Assembly: GCF_030815405.1 (NCBI RefSeq) | Contig: NZ_JAUSWX010000001.1 | Span: forward strand, 682,001 to 746,000 | Length of the DNA: 64,000 nt | Origin: Agromyces albus | GTDB taxonomy: Bacteria > Actinomycetota > Actinomycetes > Actinomycetales > Microbacteriaceae | Direction of reading: 5' to 3' | Shown: positions 8,399 to 16,270 of the stretch, piece after piece | Position numbering within the stretch: the first letter of the stretch is position 1 | Layout: every line of letters begins with the position of its first letter | Program-made: the position numbers and the translations under genes | Notes under the pieces: model-generated | The model's input: only the letters and a program-made list of their open reading frames with translations | Databases searched by the model: none | What the model was told of the DNA's origin: nothing

Positions 8399-9550
8399 AT
8401 GACGAACATCACTTCGGACACCAGCATCGACATCCGCCCCTTCCGCATCGAGGTCGCGCAAGCCGAGCTCGACGACCTCATGGAACGCCTCGCCCGCACG
8501 CGGCTCCCGCAGCCCTCGCCCGTCGACGACTGGGACTACGGGACCCCGAACTCCTACCTCCGCGAAGCCGTCGAACTGTGGCGCTCGGGCTTCGACTGGC
8601 GCGCCCAAGAGGCCCGCATCAACGCCGTGCCGCACTACATAACCGAGGTCGACGGGCAGGCGATCCACTTCATCCACGTGAAGTCCGAGCACCCCGGCGC
8701 GACGCCGTTGCTGCTCGCGCACACCTACCCCGGGTCATCCGTCGACTACCTCGACATGATCGGCCCGCTCGTCGACCCGGTCGCGCACGGCGGCCGTGCG
8801 GAGGACGCGTTCGACGTCGTGATCCCGGATGCCCCGGGCTTCGGCTTCAGCGCGCCCGTCACCGATCGCGGGTGGACCACCGCGCGCGTCGCCCGCGCGT
8901 ACGACACGCTCATGCGGCGCCTCGGATACGCCGAGTACGGCATCCACGGCTCAGACAACGGCGCGATGGTCGCGCGCGAGCTGGGCCTGCTGAACCCCGA
9001 CGGCTTCCTCGGCCTGCACGTGCTCCAGCTCTTCTCATTCCCCAGCGGCGACCCGAGCGAGTTCGAGCGGCTCGAGCCGCAGGATTACGTGGGACTCGAG
9101 CACATGCAGTGGTTCCAGTCGGTCGGCGGCTACAACACGATGAATGCGAGCCGGCCGCAGACCGTCGCCGCTGGGCTCAGCGACTCGCCCATCGGCCTCC
9201 TCGCCTACAGCGAGCTGTTCAACTCCTTCGGCAATGGCACGTCGCTCGTCTCGCTCGAGCAGATCCTCACCGAGGTGACGGTGAACTGGTTCGCGAATGC
9301 CGCCGCCGGCATGAGCCGCGCCTACCTCGAGAACGCCCGTGCCGAGGCCGAGCCCCAGGTCAACACGGCACCTACCGGCGTCGCGGTGTTCAAGGACGAC
9401 TTCCAGACGATCCGGGTCTTCGCCGAGCGCGACAACTCGAACATCGTGCACTGGAGTCGGTTCGACGAGGGCGGCGGCCACTTCGCGGCCCTCGAGCTGC
9501 CGGAGGTCGTGGCCGGCGACATCCGCGCCTTCTTCTCGGCGCTGCGCTGA
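8399..9550 (+). CDS. epoxide hydrolase family protein
   Basis: The 383-aa product has an N-terminal EHN domain (about residues 8-110, starting I-R-P-F-R-I-E-V) and an alpha/beta-hydrolase core. The nucleophile is the Asp of G-S-D-N-G-A-M near residue 186, replacing the more usual G-G-D-W-G. The oxyanion region reads H-T-Y-P-G-S-S where most members have H-G-W-P-G-S. The catalytic His is in G-G-H-F-A-A-L-E near the C-terminus. Such enzymes open epoxides to diols in the cytosol. The TACCGT box 7 nt upstream supports ATG 8399. It follows the MFS gene by 62 nt and ends at a strong bidirectional hairpin. Confidence 0.85.
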   Translation: MTNITSDTSIDIRPFRIEVAQAELDDLMERLARTRLPQPSPVDDWDYGTPNSYLREAVELWRSGFDWRAQEARINAVPHYITEVDGQAIHFIHVKSEHPGATPLLLAHTYPGSSVDYLDMIGPLVDPVAHGGRAEDAFDVVIPDAPGFGFSAPVTDRGWTTARVARAYDTLMRRLGYAEYGIHGSDNGAMVARELGLLNPDGFLGLHVLQLFSFPSGDPSEFERLEPQDYVGLEHMQWFQSVGGYNTMNASRPQTVAAGLSDSPIGLLAYSELFNSFGNGTSLVSLEQILTEVTVNWFANAAAGMSRAYLENARAEAEPQVNTAPTGVAVFKDDFQTIRVFAERDNSNIVHWSRFDEGGGHFAALELPEVVAGDIRAFFSALR

Positions 9551-9564
9551 GGGGAGCGCGCGTC

Positions 9565-9602
9565 GAGCGGATGCCACGGCACAGCGCCCGTGGCATCCGC
9601 TC
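9565..9602. terminator. bidirectional hairpin terminator
   Basis: Perfect 15-bp arms GAGCGGATGCCACGG (9565-9579) and its complement (9588-9602) flank an 8-nt loop. It lies between two convergent genes and has no long T-run. Confidence 0.7.
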
Positions 9603-9646
9603 ACTCGTCGACAGCAGCGGAGACCGCGCGTTGGAGTCGTGCCGGT

Positions 9647-10528
9647 TCACACGCCGATCGTGAGCGCCGCGGTATAGCCGGCCGAGGCCGACCCCGACAT
9701 GCTCGCGATCTGGTGGATGCCGCCGTCTTCGCCGAAGACGTTGTCGGATGCGAGGCTCGTCGAGTTCATGTTGCGCACGCTCTGCTCGTAGCCCGACGTC
9801 GCGTAGACCGCGTCGCACGCCTCTTTCGGCAGGGCGATCTGGGACGTCTTCACGATCGGACCCGACGCCACTGCGGTCGCGACATCCGAGTAGACCTCGA
9901 AGTGGATGTGCGGCCACCGGCCCGCGTACGCGCCAGGGAAGATCGACGTGAAGCTCACCGTTCCGGTCGAGTCGGCCTCCTGCACGCCGCGCAGGTAGTT
10001 CTCGTTCTCGACGCCCGAGCTGTAGAGCGAGTAGTCGCCGTCGCGGTTGCAGTGCCACAGGTACACGGCGGCGCCCGCCATCGCATTGCCCGTGGCGGCC
10101 TCGCGCACGGTGAGGTTGATCGTCAACGGTACGCCCGGTGCGGTGGTGGTCGATGAGCCGAAGCTCGAGCGGATGTCGCGGCGAACCACTCCCGAGTCGT
10201 CGAGCACGTTGACCCCGTTCGAGCCGTCGCCCGGGAATGGGCCGCCGGTCTCGTCGGGCACCTCGGTGAGCGGTCCCGAGGTCGCGGTGGCCTCGGGCGT
10301 GGCGGTCGGCGTGGTCGTCGCCGTGGCGCTCGGGCTCGCGCTCGCCGTCGGCGTCGGCGAGGCGGAGCACGCGGCGAGCAGCGAGGTCGCCGCGATGCCG
10401 CCGAACAGGCCGAGGGCCTTCCGGCGGTCGACGAGGGTGCGGATGTCGTAGACGAGCCCGCGGTCCTCCTCGTCGATGATCTGGCCTTCGGCGTCGCGCC
10501 ATTTCGTTTCGGTTGCGTCGTGGGTCAT
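9647..10528 (-). CDS. exported intradiol ring-cleavage dioxygenase-like lipoprotein
   Basis: The 293-aa product has a cytosolic leader of about 35 residues, then R-R-K-A-L-G-L-F-G-G and a hydrophobic core ending in the lipobox L-L-A-A-C, a twin-arginine lipoprotein signal. A Ser/Thr/Pro/Ala linker follows. The C-terminal domain is protocatechuate-dioxygenase-like, with Y-L-W-H-C-N and A-Y-A-G-R-W-P-H-I-H-F-E carrying the Tyr and His-x-His iron ligands. Family members cleave catechols between the hydroxyls; a surface lipoprotein form is less studied. GAGGA upstream of ATG 10528 fixes the start against a much longer open frame. Substrate is not known. Confidence 0.85.
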   Translation of the reverse strand: MTHDATETKWRDAEGQIIDEEDRGLVYDIRTLVDRRKALGLFGGIAATSLLAACSASPTPTASASPSATATTTPTATPEATATSGPLTEVPDETGGPFPGDGSNGVNVLDDSGVVRRDIRSSFGSSTTTAPGVPLTINLTVREAATGNAMAGAAVYLWHCNRDGDYSLYSSGVENENYLRGVQEADSTGTVSFTSIFPGAYAGRWPHIHFEVYSDVATAVASGPIVKTSQIALPKEACDAVYATSGYEQSVRNMNSTSLASDNVFGEDGGIHQIASMSGSASAGYTAALTIGV

Positions 10529-10663
10529 GGGGGTGTCCTCTCGTTCGGCGTCGAGTCGAATCAACTCCATGTTCCTCTCGATCTTCAGTGCGGCGTCTTT
10601 GCGTTCTCTTTGTGCCGGCAGTGCGCGGAGCGACATCCCCTCGCCGGAATTCTCGCGACGCGG

Positions 10664-10669
10664 TACGGT
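10664..10669 (+). promoter_or_regulatory. -10 box (TACGGT) of a leaderless transcript
   Basis: TACGGT ends 6 nt before ATG 10676, with no Shine-Dalgarno sequence between. Confidence 0.5.
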
Positions 10670-10675
10670 GCGAGC

Positions 10676-11266
10676 ATGGTCCTGATCGACGACGACGCCC
10701 TCGACGAGCTCGAGCGCGAGTTCGTGTCGCGGGTGCGTGGGAAGGTGCTCGAGATCGGCGCCGGCGAGGGCGAGAACTTCGGTGCGTTCCATCCCGATGT
10801 CGAATGGGTCGGCCTCGAGCCCGACGCGAAACGCCGTGCCGAGCTCGCCACGCGAGCGCGCGAGTGGAAGCACTCGGCAGCGCCGCTCGATGCGCGGGCG
10901 GAGTCGATCCCGCTGCCCGATCACTCGATCGACGCGGTCGTCGGCACCTACGTGCTGTGCTCGGTCGGCGACGTCGACGCCACGCTCGCCGAGCTCCGTC
11001 GCGTGCTCGTGCCGGGCGGCCGCATCGTGCTCGTCGACCATGTGATCGCACCGCCCGGCACGCTGAAGCGCCTCGTGCAGCTCGTCGCGACGCCGTGCTC
11101 GAAGCGGCTCTGCCACGGATGCCACTGGGATCGCGATCCCGAGCCGGCGCTCGAGGCGGCGGGGTTCGTCGGCAGCGACATCCGTCGACTCAGAGTGCGG
11201 TCGATGCCGTTCGGACCTGTGCCGATGCTGCTCTTCGACGGCCGGGCGCCGCTCGACGCAGGCTAG
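10676..11266 (+). CDS. class I SAM-dependent methyltransferase
   Basis: The 196-aa product has the Rossmann methyltransferase motif I V-L-E-I-G-A-G-E-G-E at residues 24-33, an acidic motif II (G-L-E-P-D), and R-R-V-L-V-P-G-G-R-I-V-L-V-D-H typical of the ubiquinone/menaquinone or phospholipid methyltransferase group. C-terminal C-H-G-C-H-W-D-R-D-P resembles the METTL7-like subgroup. Substrate is unknown. It is divergent from the dioxygenase gene and overlaps the convergent MarR gene by 4 nt (CTAG shared by both stop codons). Confidence 0.85.
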   Translation: MVLIDDDALDELEREFVSRVRGKVLEIGAGEGENFGAFHPDVEWVGLEPDAKRRAELATRAREWKHSAAPLDARAESIPLPDHSIDAVVGTYVLCSVGDVDATLAELRRVLVPGGRIVLVDHVIAPPGTLKRLVQLVATPCSKRLCHGCHWDRDPEPALEAAGFVGSDIRRLRVRSMPFGPVPMLLFDGRAPLDAG

Positions 11267-11745
11267 CTACCGCGCACCGGATGCCGCGACGACGACCGCC
11301 GACCGTCCAGCCGGCGAAGCGCATCGGCGAACCCGGCGACGTCGTCGCCCAATCGCGCGAAGTAGTCGCGGTCGGTCGCCTCGACGGCGGCGTTGGCGCG
11401 GTTCGCGAGCTCGGCGCCGGCATCCGTGACCGCGAGCGCCCGAGCCCGCGCGTCATGTGGGTGCGACCCTCGAACCACGAGTCCCTTCGACTCGAGGGCG
11501 CGGAGCACCTGCGAGGTCATCATCGGGTCGGTGCCGGCGAGTTCGGCGAGTTCTCGCTGGGTCACGGGTTCGTCGGAATCCAGCCAGGTCAGCGAGGCGA
11601 GCAGCACGAATTGCACGTGCGTGAGGTCGAACGGCGCCAACACGGCCCGTTGTGCCGCCTGCCAGGCGTTGGTCGCCCGCCAGAGCAGCAGGCCAGGGCT
11701 CGCGTCGGCGTCGTCGAACTCGCTCGCCAGTCGGCGCGCGCTCAT
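11263..11745 (-). CDS. MarR family transcriptional regulator
   Basis: The 160-aa winged-helix protein has L-T-H-V-Q-F-V-L-L-A-S-L, Q-R-E-L-A-E-L-A-G-T-D-P-M-M-T-S-Q-V-L-R-A-L-E as the recognition region, and the wing S-H-P-H-D-A-R-A-R-A-L-A-V-T-D-A-G. It is the last gene of a three-gene operon (SRPBCC, EVE, MarR) whose members overlap by 4 nt. A 20-bp near-perfect palindrome directly upstream of the first gene is the likely binding site, giving autoregulation of the whole operon. The ligand is not known. Confidence 0.9.
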   Translation of the reverse strand: MSARRLASEFDDADASPGLLLWRATNAWQAAQRAVLAPFDLTHVQFVLLASLTWLDSDEPVTQRELAELAGTDPMMTSQVLRALESKGLVVRGSHPHDARARALAVTDAGAELANRANAAVEATDRDYFARLGDDVAGFADALRRLDGRRSSSRHPVRGS

Positions 11746-12161
11746 CGGTGCAGCGCCGAGCGCATCGCGTCGAGCAGCACCGCGGCGTCCACGTCATCCA
11801 AGGGGATCAGTCCGCGGCGCAACTGGTATCCCCAGTTCGGCTGCGCCGTGAGTGCGAGTCGATCGCGGACGGTGTCGACGTCGACCGGCGCGGCATCCTC
11901 CCAGTCGACGCGGCGCCGGAACGGGCGGAACTCGCCCTCGTCGGCCTGCCAGATGACGTCGTCGGCGACCCGACCGATGGCGGTGAACTGCTTGAGCGGC
12001 ACGCCGTCGCGGAGGCGCTCGGTCGGCGAGTAGTACGCGATGAGGTCGCCGGGCTTCATCCGCGCGAGGCCGGCGCGCTTGCCGTGGCCGATCTGCGCGA
12101 TGCCGAGTGCGACGCCGCGTCGCACGTGTTCGGCGGAGGCCACTCCGAGCCAGGCGGTCAC
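11742..12161 (-). CDS. EVE-domain protein
   Basis: The 139-aa product matches the EVE/PUA-like fold: W-L-G-V-A-S-A-E-H-V near the N-terminus, K-P-G-D-L-I-A-Y-Y-S-P-T in the middle, F-T-A-I-G-R-V, F-R-P-F-R-R-R-V-D-W-E and N-W-G-Y-Q-L-R-R-G. EVE domains bind modified bases or RNA, but in this small stand-alone form the role is uncertain. The GTG start at 12161 overlaps the SRPBCC stop (GTGA) and its stop overlaps the MarR start (ATGA), so the gene is translated as part of the operon. A longer frame to 12554 is only antisense or out-of-frame reading. Confidence 0.8.
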   Translation of the reverse strand: MTAWLGVASAEHVRRGVALGIAQIGHGKRAGLARMKPGDLIAYYSPTERLRDGVPLKQFTAIGRVADDVIWQADEGEFRPFRRRVDWEDAAPVDVDTVRDRLALTAQPNWGYQLRRGLIPLDDVDAAVLLDAMRSALHR

Positions 12162-12622
12162 GATGCCGCCCCCGGCGAGCGAGGCTCGACGGCGGGCTGC
12201 TCGGCCTCGACGAGCGCGATGAGCCGCGCGAGGTCGGCCGGTACGGCGTCGTGGAAACCGCCGCCCATGATCGCGGCCCAGACGGGGGCGAGCGGACCGT
12301 GCATCGTGACGAGTACGCTCAGCTCCACGCCGTCGGCCACGGGGGTGACGAGGTGCTGGAACACGAGCCTCGCGCCGGGGAACCTCGCGGTGTCGGTGTA
12401 CTCGCGGCCGGGCGCGCAGGCACTCACGATGAAGCGCGTGCGTGGGCCACCCTTGGGCTTCAGCACGCCCTCGGCGCCAGTGCGGACGGGGCCGTCGACG
12501 CGTGCCCACTCGGTGTCGGGCGACCACGTGGGCCAGCTCTCGTGGTCGACCCACCGAGCGAAGAAGGCGTCGGCTGGGGCGGTGGAGCGGGCAGTCGCGC
12601 TGCCCAGGATCTTCGTTGTCAT
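12158..12622 (-). CDS. SRPBCC family protein (polyketide cyclase/START-like)
   Basis: The 154-aa product has the SRPBCC shape: an initial beta-strand (K-I-L-G-S-A-T-A-R-S-T-A-P-A-D-A-F-F-A-R-W-V-D-H-E-S-W-P-T-W-S), a central Y-T-D-T-A-R-F-P-G-A-R-L-V-F-Q-H and a long C-terminal helix (L-A-R-L-I-A-L-V-E-A-E). Members bind hydrophobic ligands in a deep cavity. It heads the SRPBCC-EVE-MarR operon. The start codon lies only 5 nt from the operator palindrome with no Shine-Dalgarno sequence, so the transcript is probably leaderless. Confidence 0.85.
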   Translation of the reverse strand: MTTKILGSATARSTAPADAFFARWVDHESWPTWSPDTEWARVDGPVRTGAEGVLKPKGGPRTRFIVSACAPGREYTDTARFPGARLVFQHLVTPVADGVELSVLVTMHGPLAPVWAAIMGGGFHDAVPADLARLIALVEAEQPAVEPRSPGAAS

Positions 12623-12627
12623 GCTAA

Positions 12628-12647
12628 TTAGTATGCGCGCTTACTAA
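12628..12647. promoter_or_regulatory. MarR-type operator palindrome
   Basis: TTAGTATGCGCGCTTACTAA is a 20-bp palindrome with one mismatched pair (arms TTAGTA/TACTAA, centre GCGCGC). It lies 5 nt upstream of the first gene of the MarR operon and overlaps the place where its promoter must be. Confidence 0.65.
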
Positions 12648-12690
12648 ACGGCGATCAAGTTCGAATCTTCCCGAACTGTCGCGTGCTCAG

Positions 12691-13485
12691 TCAGCGCATC
12701 GGTGGGGTCGGCGGGGTCGCCCCGGAGCGCGTGGCGGCGCCGGCGGCAGCACCGGCAGCGGCGTCGAGCGCTGATCGGGCGAGCATCGTCGAGCCCGCCA
12801 CAGCTGCGGGCATCGTGAAGATCGCGCCGAGCGGCACCATGAAGAGGAGCTGCGTCGCAACGCCGAACCCGAGCAGTTCGGCGCCACGACCGCGCAGCAC
12901 GGCACGCCGGCCGGTTGAACGGATGCCGCGGGCCTCGAACGCCCGTGACGTGAGCTCGGTCGCGAGCAACCGGCCCGACAGGACGACCCCGAGCGTCGGT
13001 GCGAGCACGGCGCCGACGATCGGGATGAACCCCGTGGCGACGACGCCGATCGTGGCGAGCAATCCGATTGCGATGAGTCGACCCGAGTCGACGATCGATC
13101 GCCACAGTCCCGCGCCTTGCTCGGGCACCTCTCCGCCGAGTTCGAGCTCGACCGCGCGCCAGATGCGCTCGTAGAAGGGGTCGCCGACGGCGAGGGTGAG
13201 TGCCGTGAACGTCACGGCCGCGAGCACGACGGCCGCGGCGAGCACGATCGCGCCGATCGCCCCGCGCACGAGGTCCGGCCACGGGTCGTCCCATTCGTCG
13301 GCGAACGGGGTGAGCCATTCGGTGAGCCACGGCAGGCTGAGCCCGAGGGCGACGAGCGCGGCCAATATGACGATGAAGACGATCGCCGCAGGAATGAGCC
13401 CGAGCATCATGACCGCCGGCCGTCGCCGCCAGAAGCCGAAGCCGCGCAGCAGCATTCCGACGCCCGAGAAGAAGCGGCTCATCAC
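12691..13485 (-). CDS. EI24 domain-containing membrane protein (CysZ-like)
   Basis: The product of about 264 aa has M-S-R-F-F-S-G-V-G-M-L-L-R-G-F-G-F-W-R-R-R-P near the N-terminus, then hydrophobic segments near residues 29-50, 75-100, 140-185 and 215-245, and G-D-P-F-Y-E-R-I-W after the second, as in the EI24/CysZ family. CysZ itself is a sulfate uptake channel; actinobacterial homologues are mostly uncharacterised. Start is either GTG 13485 (TAGGCT box 7 nt upstream) or the adjoining ATG 13482. The Ala/Pro-rich tail is low complexity. Confidence 0.8.
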   Translation of the reverse strand: MMSRFFSGVGMLLRGFGFWRRRPAVMMLGLIPAAIVFIVILAALVALGLSLPWLTEWLTPFADEWDDPWPDLVRGAIGAIVLAAAVVLAAVTFTALTLAVGDPFYERIWRAVELELGGEVPEQGAGLWRSIVDSGRLIAIGLLATIGVVATGFIPIVGAVLAPTLGVVLSGRLLATELTSRAFEARGIRSTGRRAVLRGRGAELLGFGVATQLLFMVPLGAIFTMPAAVAGSTMLARSALDAAAGAAAGAATRSGATPPTPPMR

Positions 13486-13492
13486 CCGCACC

Positions 13493-13498
13493 AGCCTA
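13493..13498 (-). promoter_or_regulatory. -10 box (TAGGCT) of a leaderless transcript
   Basis: On the minus strand TAGGCT ends 7 nt before the GTG at 13485. Confidence 0.4.
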
Positions 13499-13555
13499 GG
13501 CTGGCATCCCGAGCGCCGGAATCCGGGCGGGACTCTTCGACGAAGCAGGAGCAGC

Positions 13556-14401
13556 ATGGTCATCGAACTCGACGTGCCCCTCGATGACGAGCGAGTGCTC
13601 CGCGCTTACGACAGCGGGCCGGATGCCGCGGCGCGGCTCGTGCTCGTCTGGCACCACGGTTCGCCGCAGACCGGCGCCCCGCTCGACCCGGTGCTCGAGG
13701 CGGCGGCAGCTCGCGGCATCCGCGTGCTCTCCTATGCGCGACCGAGCTATGGCGGTTCGTCGCCGCGGCCTGGGCGCGATGTGGCGTCGGCGGCGTCGGA
13801 TGTCGCGGGCGTCGCCGATGCGTTCGGCGTCGACCGGTTCGTGGTGATGGGGGCATCCGGTGGTGGACCGCACGCGCTCGCGTGCGCCGCACTGCTGCCC
13901 GATCGCGTGACGGGCGTCGCGACGCTCGCGAGCATCGCGCCCTACACCGACGAATTCGACTGGTTCGGCGGGATGCGTTCGCCGGGTGCACTGCAGGCCG
14001 CGTTGCAGGGTCGCGCGGCGCGCGAGCGCTTCGCCGAGACTGACGAGTTCGATCCCGAGCAGTTCCTGCCGGTCGATTTCGCCGCCCTCGAGGGAACCTG
14101 GTCGTCGCTCGGCGTCGACGTCGGCCGCTCCGAGGCCTATGGCGACGACGGACTCATCGACGACGACGTCGCCTTCGCATCGCCGTGGGGATTCGACCTT
14201 GAGGCGGTCGCCGCGCCGGTGCTGCTCGTACAGGGTGAGCTCGACCGGGTGGTTCCGAGGAGCCATGCCGTCTCGATGCTCAGCCGGCTGCCGAACGCCC
14301 GACTCTGGATGCGGCTCGACGACGGGCACATCTCGGTGCTCGACGTCGTGCCCGACGCCATGGACTGGCTGCTCCGGCAGGCGGCAGCCCGAGAGGAGTG
14401 A
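13556..14401 (+). CDS. alpha/beta hydrolase
   Basis: The 281-aa product carries the full catalytic set: H-H-G-S-P for the oxyanion region, G-A-S-G-G-G-P-H with the nucleophilic Ser, G-E-L-D-R-V-V-P with the acid Asp, and D-D-G-H-I-S-V with the His. A lid insertion (about residues 130-200) is acidic and Phe-rich. It is likely a cytosolic esterase or lactonase; substrate unknown. AGGAG 6 nt upstream supports ATG 13556. It is divergent from the EI24 gene. Confidence 0.9.
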   Translation: MVIELDVPLDDERVLRAYDSGPDAAARLVLVWHHGSPQTGAPLDPVLEAAAARGIRVLSYARPSYGGSSPRPGRDVASAASDVAGVADAFGVDRFVVMGASGGGPHALACAALLPDRVTGVATLASIAPYTDEFDWFGGMRSPGALQAALQGRAARERFAETDEFDPEQFLPVDFAALEGTWSSLGVDVGRSEAYGDDGLIDDDVAFASPWGFDLEAVAAPVLLVQGELDRVVPRSHAVSMLSRLPNARLWMRLDDGHISVLDVVPDAMDWLLRQAAAREE

Positions 14402-14577
14402 GCTCAGCCGACGGCACCAGATGACTCCGCGTGGCGGCCTGTTGCGCCCCGACTTCGTGCTCCCAGCGGCCGGCGCTATCGTCGAGGCATCCGCATTCAC
14501 CCCTGCGGCCGTGTGTGCGATGCGCCGCCGGCCACAAGCTCTGCCCGGCCGTGCCGGAGAAGGAACCGCCTCCCGAG

Positions 14578-15519
14578 ATGACCGTGACCTCGACGAAGTC
14601 CGCTCGCGCCGCCGAATGGTGGCGGGCGCAGCGCAAGCAGGTGCTGTGGACCACGTTCATCGCCGTCGTCGCGCTGGCCGTCGTCGTGCTGCTTGCGCGC
14701 TGGCTCCGCGAGCTGCCGGCGGGGCAGTCATTCATCGAGACCTACCCCGGTATCGTGCCGCCGCCGGAGTGGGCGCCGACCGGCATCCCCGCATGGCTCG
14801 GCTGGCAGCACTTCCTCAACGCGTTCTTCCTCCTGCTCATCGTGCGCACCGGCTACCAGCTGCGTTCGAAGAAGCGGCCGCCCGGATTCTGGACACGCGA
14901 CAACACCCGGTGGCCGCGCACCAAGCGCTCGCCGCGGCGCATGGGCATCTTCCTGTGGTTCCACCTCTGGCTCGACGCGCTCTGGGTGCTCACCGGGCTC
15001 AGCTACGTCGGGCTCCTCTTCGCGACCGGGCAGTGGGTTCGCATCGTGCCCACCGACTGGGCCGTCGTGCCCAACGCGATCTCAGCGGCGCTCCAATACG
15101 CCTCGCTCGAGTGGCCGAACGAGAACTCCTGGGTCGTCTACAACTCCCTCCAGCAACTCGCGTATTTCACGGTCGTGTTCATCGCGTCGCCGCTCGCCAT
15201 TCTCACCGGGTTGCGACTCTCGTCGGCGTGGCCGCTCGAGGGACCGCTCGTGCGCGCCTTCCCCGAGAAGCTCGCGAAGACCCTGCACTACCCGGTCATG
15301 CTGTTCTTCATCGGGTTCACCTTCGTCCACGTCGTGCTCGTGCTCACCACCGGGGCGCTCCGCAAGCTCAACCAGATGTACGCCGTGCGCGACACCGACG
15401 ACTGGATCGGATTCGGGGTGTTCGCGGCATCCGTCATCGTCATGGTCGTCGCGTGGGTGCTCGCGAAACCACCGCTCCTGAAGCGCATCGCCGCGACATC
15501 AGGACGCGTGCAGGGCTGA
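14578..15519 (+). CDS. cytochrome b/b561-type membrane protein
   Basis: The 313-aa product has about five membrane spans with His residues placed as heme ligands: G-W-Q-H-F-L-N, L-W-F-H-L-W-L-D, L-H-Y-P-V-M and F-V-H-V-V. The layout resembles the gamma subunit of formate dehydrogenase or Ni/Fe-hydrogenase cytochrome b, but no catalytic partner is in the window. It may act as a quinone-linked electron conduit for a partner elsewhere. The start has AAGGAA about 13 nt upstream; an upstream in-frame GTG is possible. The 175 bp before it (14402-14577) show no other gene. Confidence 0.8.
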   Translation: MTVTSTKSARAAEWWRAQRKQVLWTTFIAVVALAVVVLLARWLRELPAGQSFIETYPGIVPPPEWAPTGIPAWLGWQHFLNAFFLLLIVRTGYQLRSKKRPPGFWTRDNTRWPRTKRSPRRMGIFLWFHLWLDALWVLTGLSYVGLLFATGQWVRIVPTDWAVVPNAISAALQYASLEWPNENSWVVYNSLQQLAYFTVVFIASPLAILTGLRLSSAWPLEGPLVRAFPEKLAKTLHYPVMLFFIGFTFVHVVLVLTTGALRKLNQMYAVRDTDDWIGFGVFAASVIVMVVAWVLAKPPLLKRIAATSGRVQG

Positions 15520-15538
15520 CGCCGAGCCACCGCCGGGG

Positions 15539-16195
15539 CTAGCGCAGCAACAGCCGCGCGAGCGCGTCGGACATCCACTCGGCCAGCGCGGCATCCGTCC
15601 AGCCATGCGCGGCGGTGTAGCTGAGGTAGCTCTGAGGACCGAACTCCGTCGTGAGCACGGCGGTCGCCTGCGCGATCGTGAGGTCGGAACGCAAGGCATC
15701 GTGATCGGCGAGGGCTCGGATGACGCGGCCGAACTCCTCGATGCGGCGTGCCTCCGCCTGCGCATAGACGTCGGCGACATCGGGGTCGGTCTGCGCGGCC
15801 ACGCGCGCCGTCTCGGCAACCGCCGCTGCGCGCGAGTAGACCGGCATCGATCCGTGCACGAACGAGGCCAGGGCGCCGTGTCCGTCACTCGACTCGAGTG
15901 CCTCGCGGAACCAGTCGGAGTCTTCTGGGCGCTGCACGGGGAGCCCGTCGTCGGACTGGCCCATCACGGCGACGCCGAGCAGCTCTTGGAGCAGTGCCGG
16001 TTTGGTGCCGAAGACGAAGTACACCGTCTGCACGGCGACGCCGGCCTCAGCGGCGATCGCGGCCATCGTCGTGGCGTGATACCCCTTCGCCGTGAACTCT
16101 GCGCGTGCCGCCGTGAGGATGCGAGCACGGGTGCGGCCCGCTCGCTCCTTGCGAGTGAGGGGTGCGGGGGCGTCTGGAGTCTTGTGGGCCGTCAT
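15539..16195 (-). CDS. TetR family transcriptional regulator
   Basis: The 218-aa product has an N-terminal TetR DNA-binding domain: R-A-R-I-L-T-A-A-R-A-E-F-T-A-K-G-Y-H-A-T-T-M-A-A-I-A-A-E-A-G-V-A-V-Q-T-V-Y, followed by a helical ligand domain. It is divergent from the glycosyltransferase at 16271, and the 75-bp spacer contains an inverted repeat that fits a TetR operator. The regulator probably represses both directions until an unknown ligand binds. ATG 16195 is taken; an upstream ATG at 16237 would read through the operator. Confidence 0.9.
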   Translation of the reverse strand: MTAHKTPDAPAPLTRKERAGRTRARILTAARAEFTAKGYHATTMAAIAAEAGVAVQTVYFVFGTKPALLQELLGVAVMGQSDDGLPVQRPEDSDWFREALESSDGHGALASFVHGSMPVYSRAAAVAETARVAAQTDPDVADVYAQAEARRIEEFGRVIRALADHDALRSDLTIAQATAVLTTEFGPQSYLSYTAAHGWTDAALAEWMSDALARLLLR

Positions 16196-16208
16196 GGTGA
16201 GGTCTACT

Positions 16209-16231
16209 CTACTAGAGGTAGTCACTAGTAG
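16209..16231. promoter_or_regulatory. probable TetR operator
   Basis: Perfect 7-bp arms CTACTAG (16209-16215) and CTAGTAG (16225-16231) are separated by 9 nt, in the spacer between the TetR gene and the divergent glycosyltransferase gene. Confidence 0.6.
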
Positions 16232-16270
16232 CGGCATCTAGCCATGCTCCGAAGCCCGAGGCGGCGCACC

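Noticed and set aside
11742..12554. Longer start for the EVE gene
   Set aside because: The extension overlaps the SRPBCC gene in another frame and is Arg-rich; the GTG at 12161 overlaps the upstream stop as the other operon genes do.
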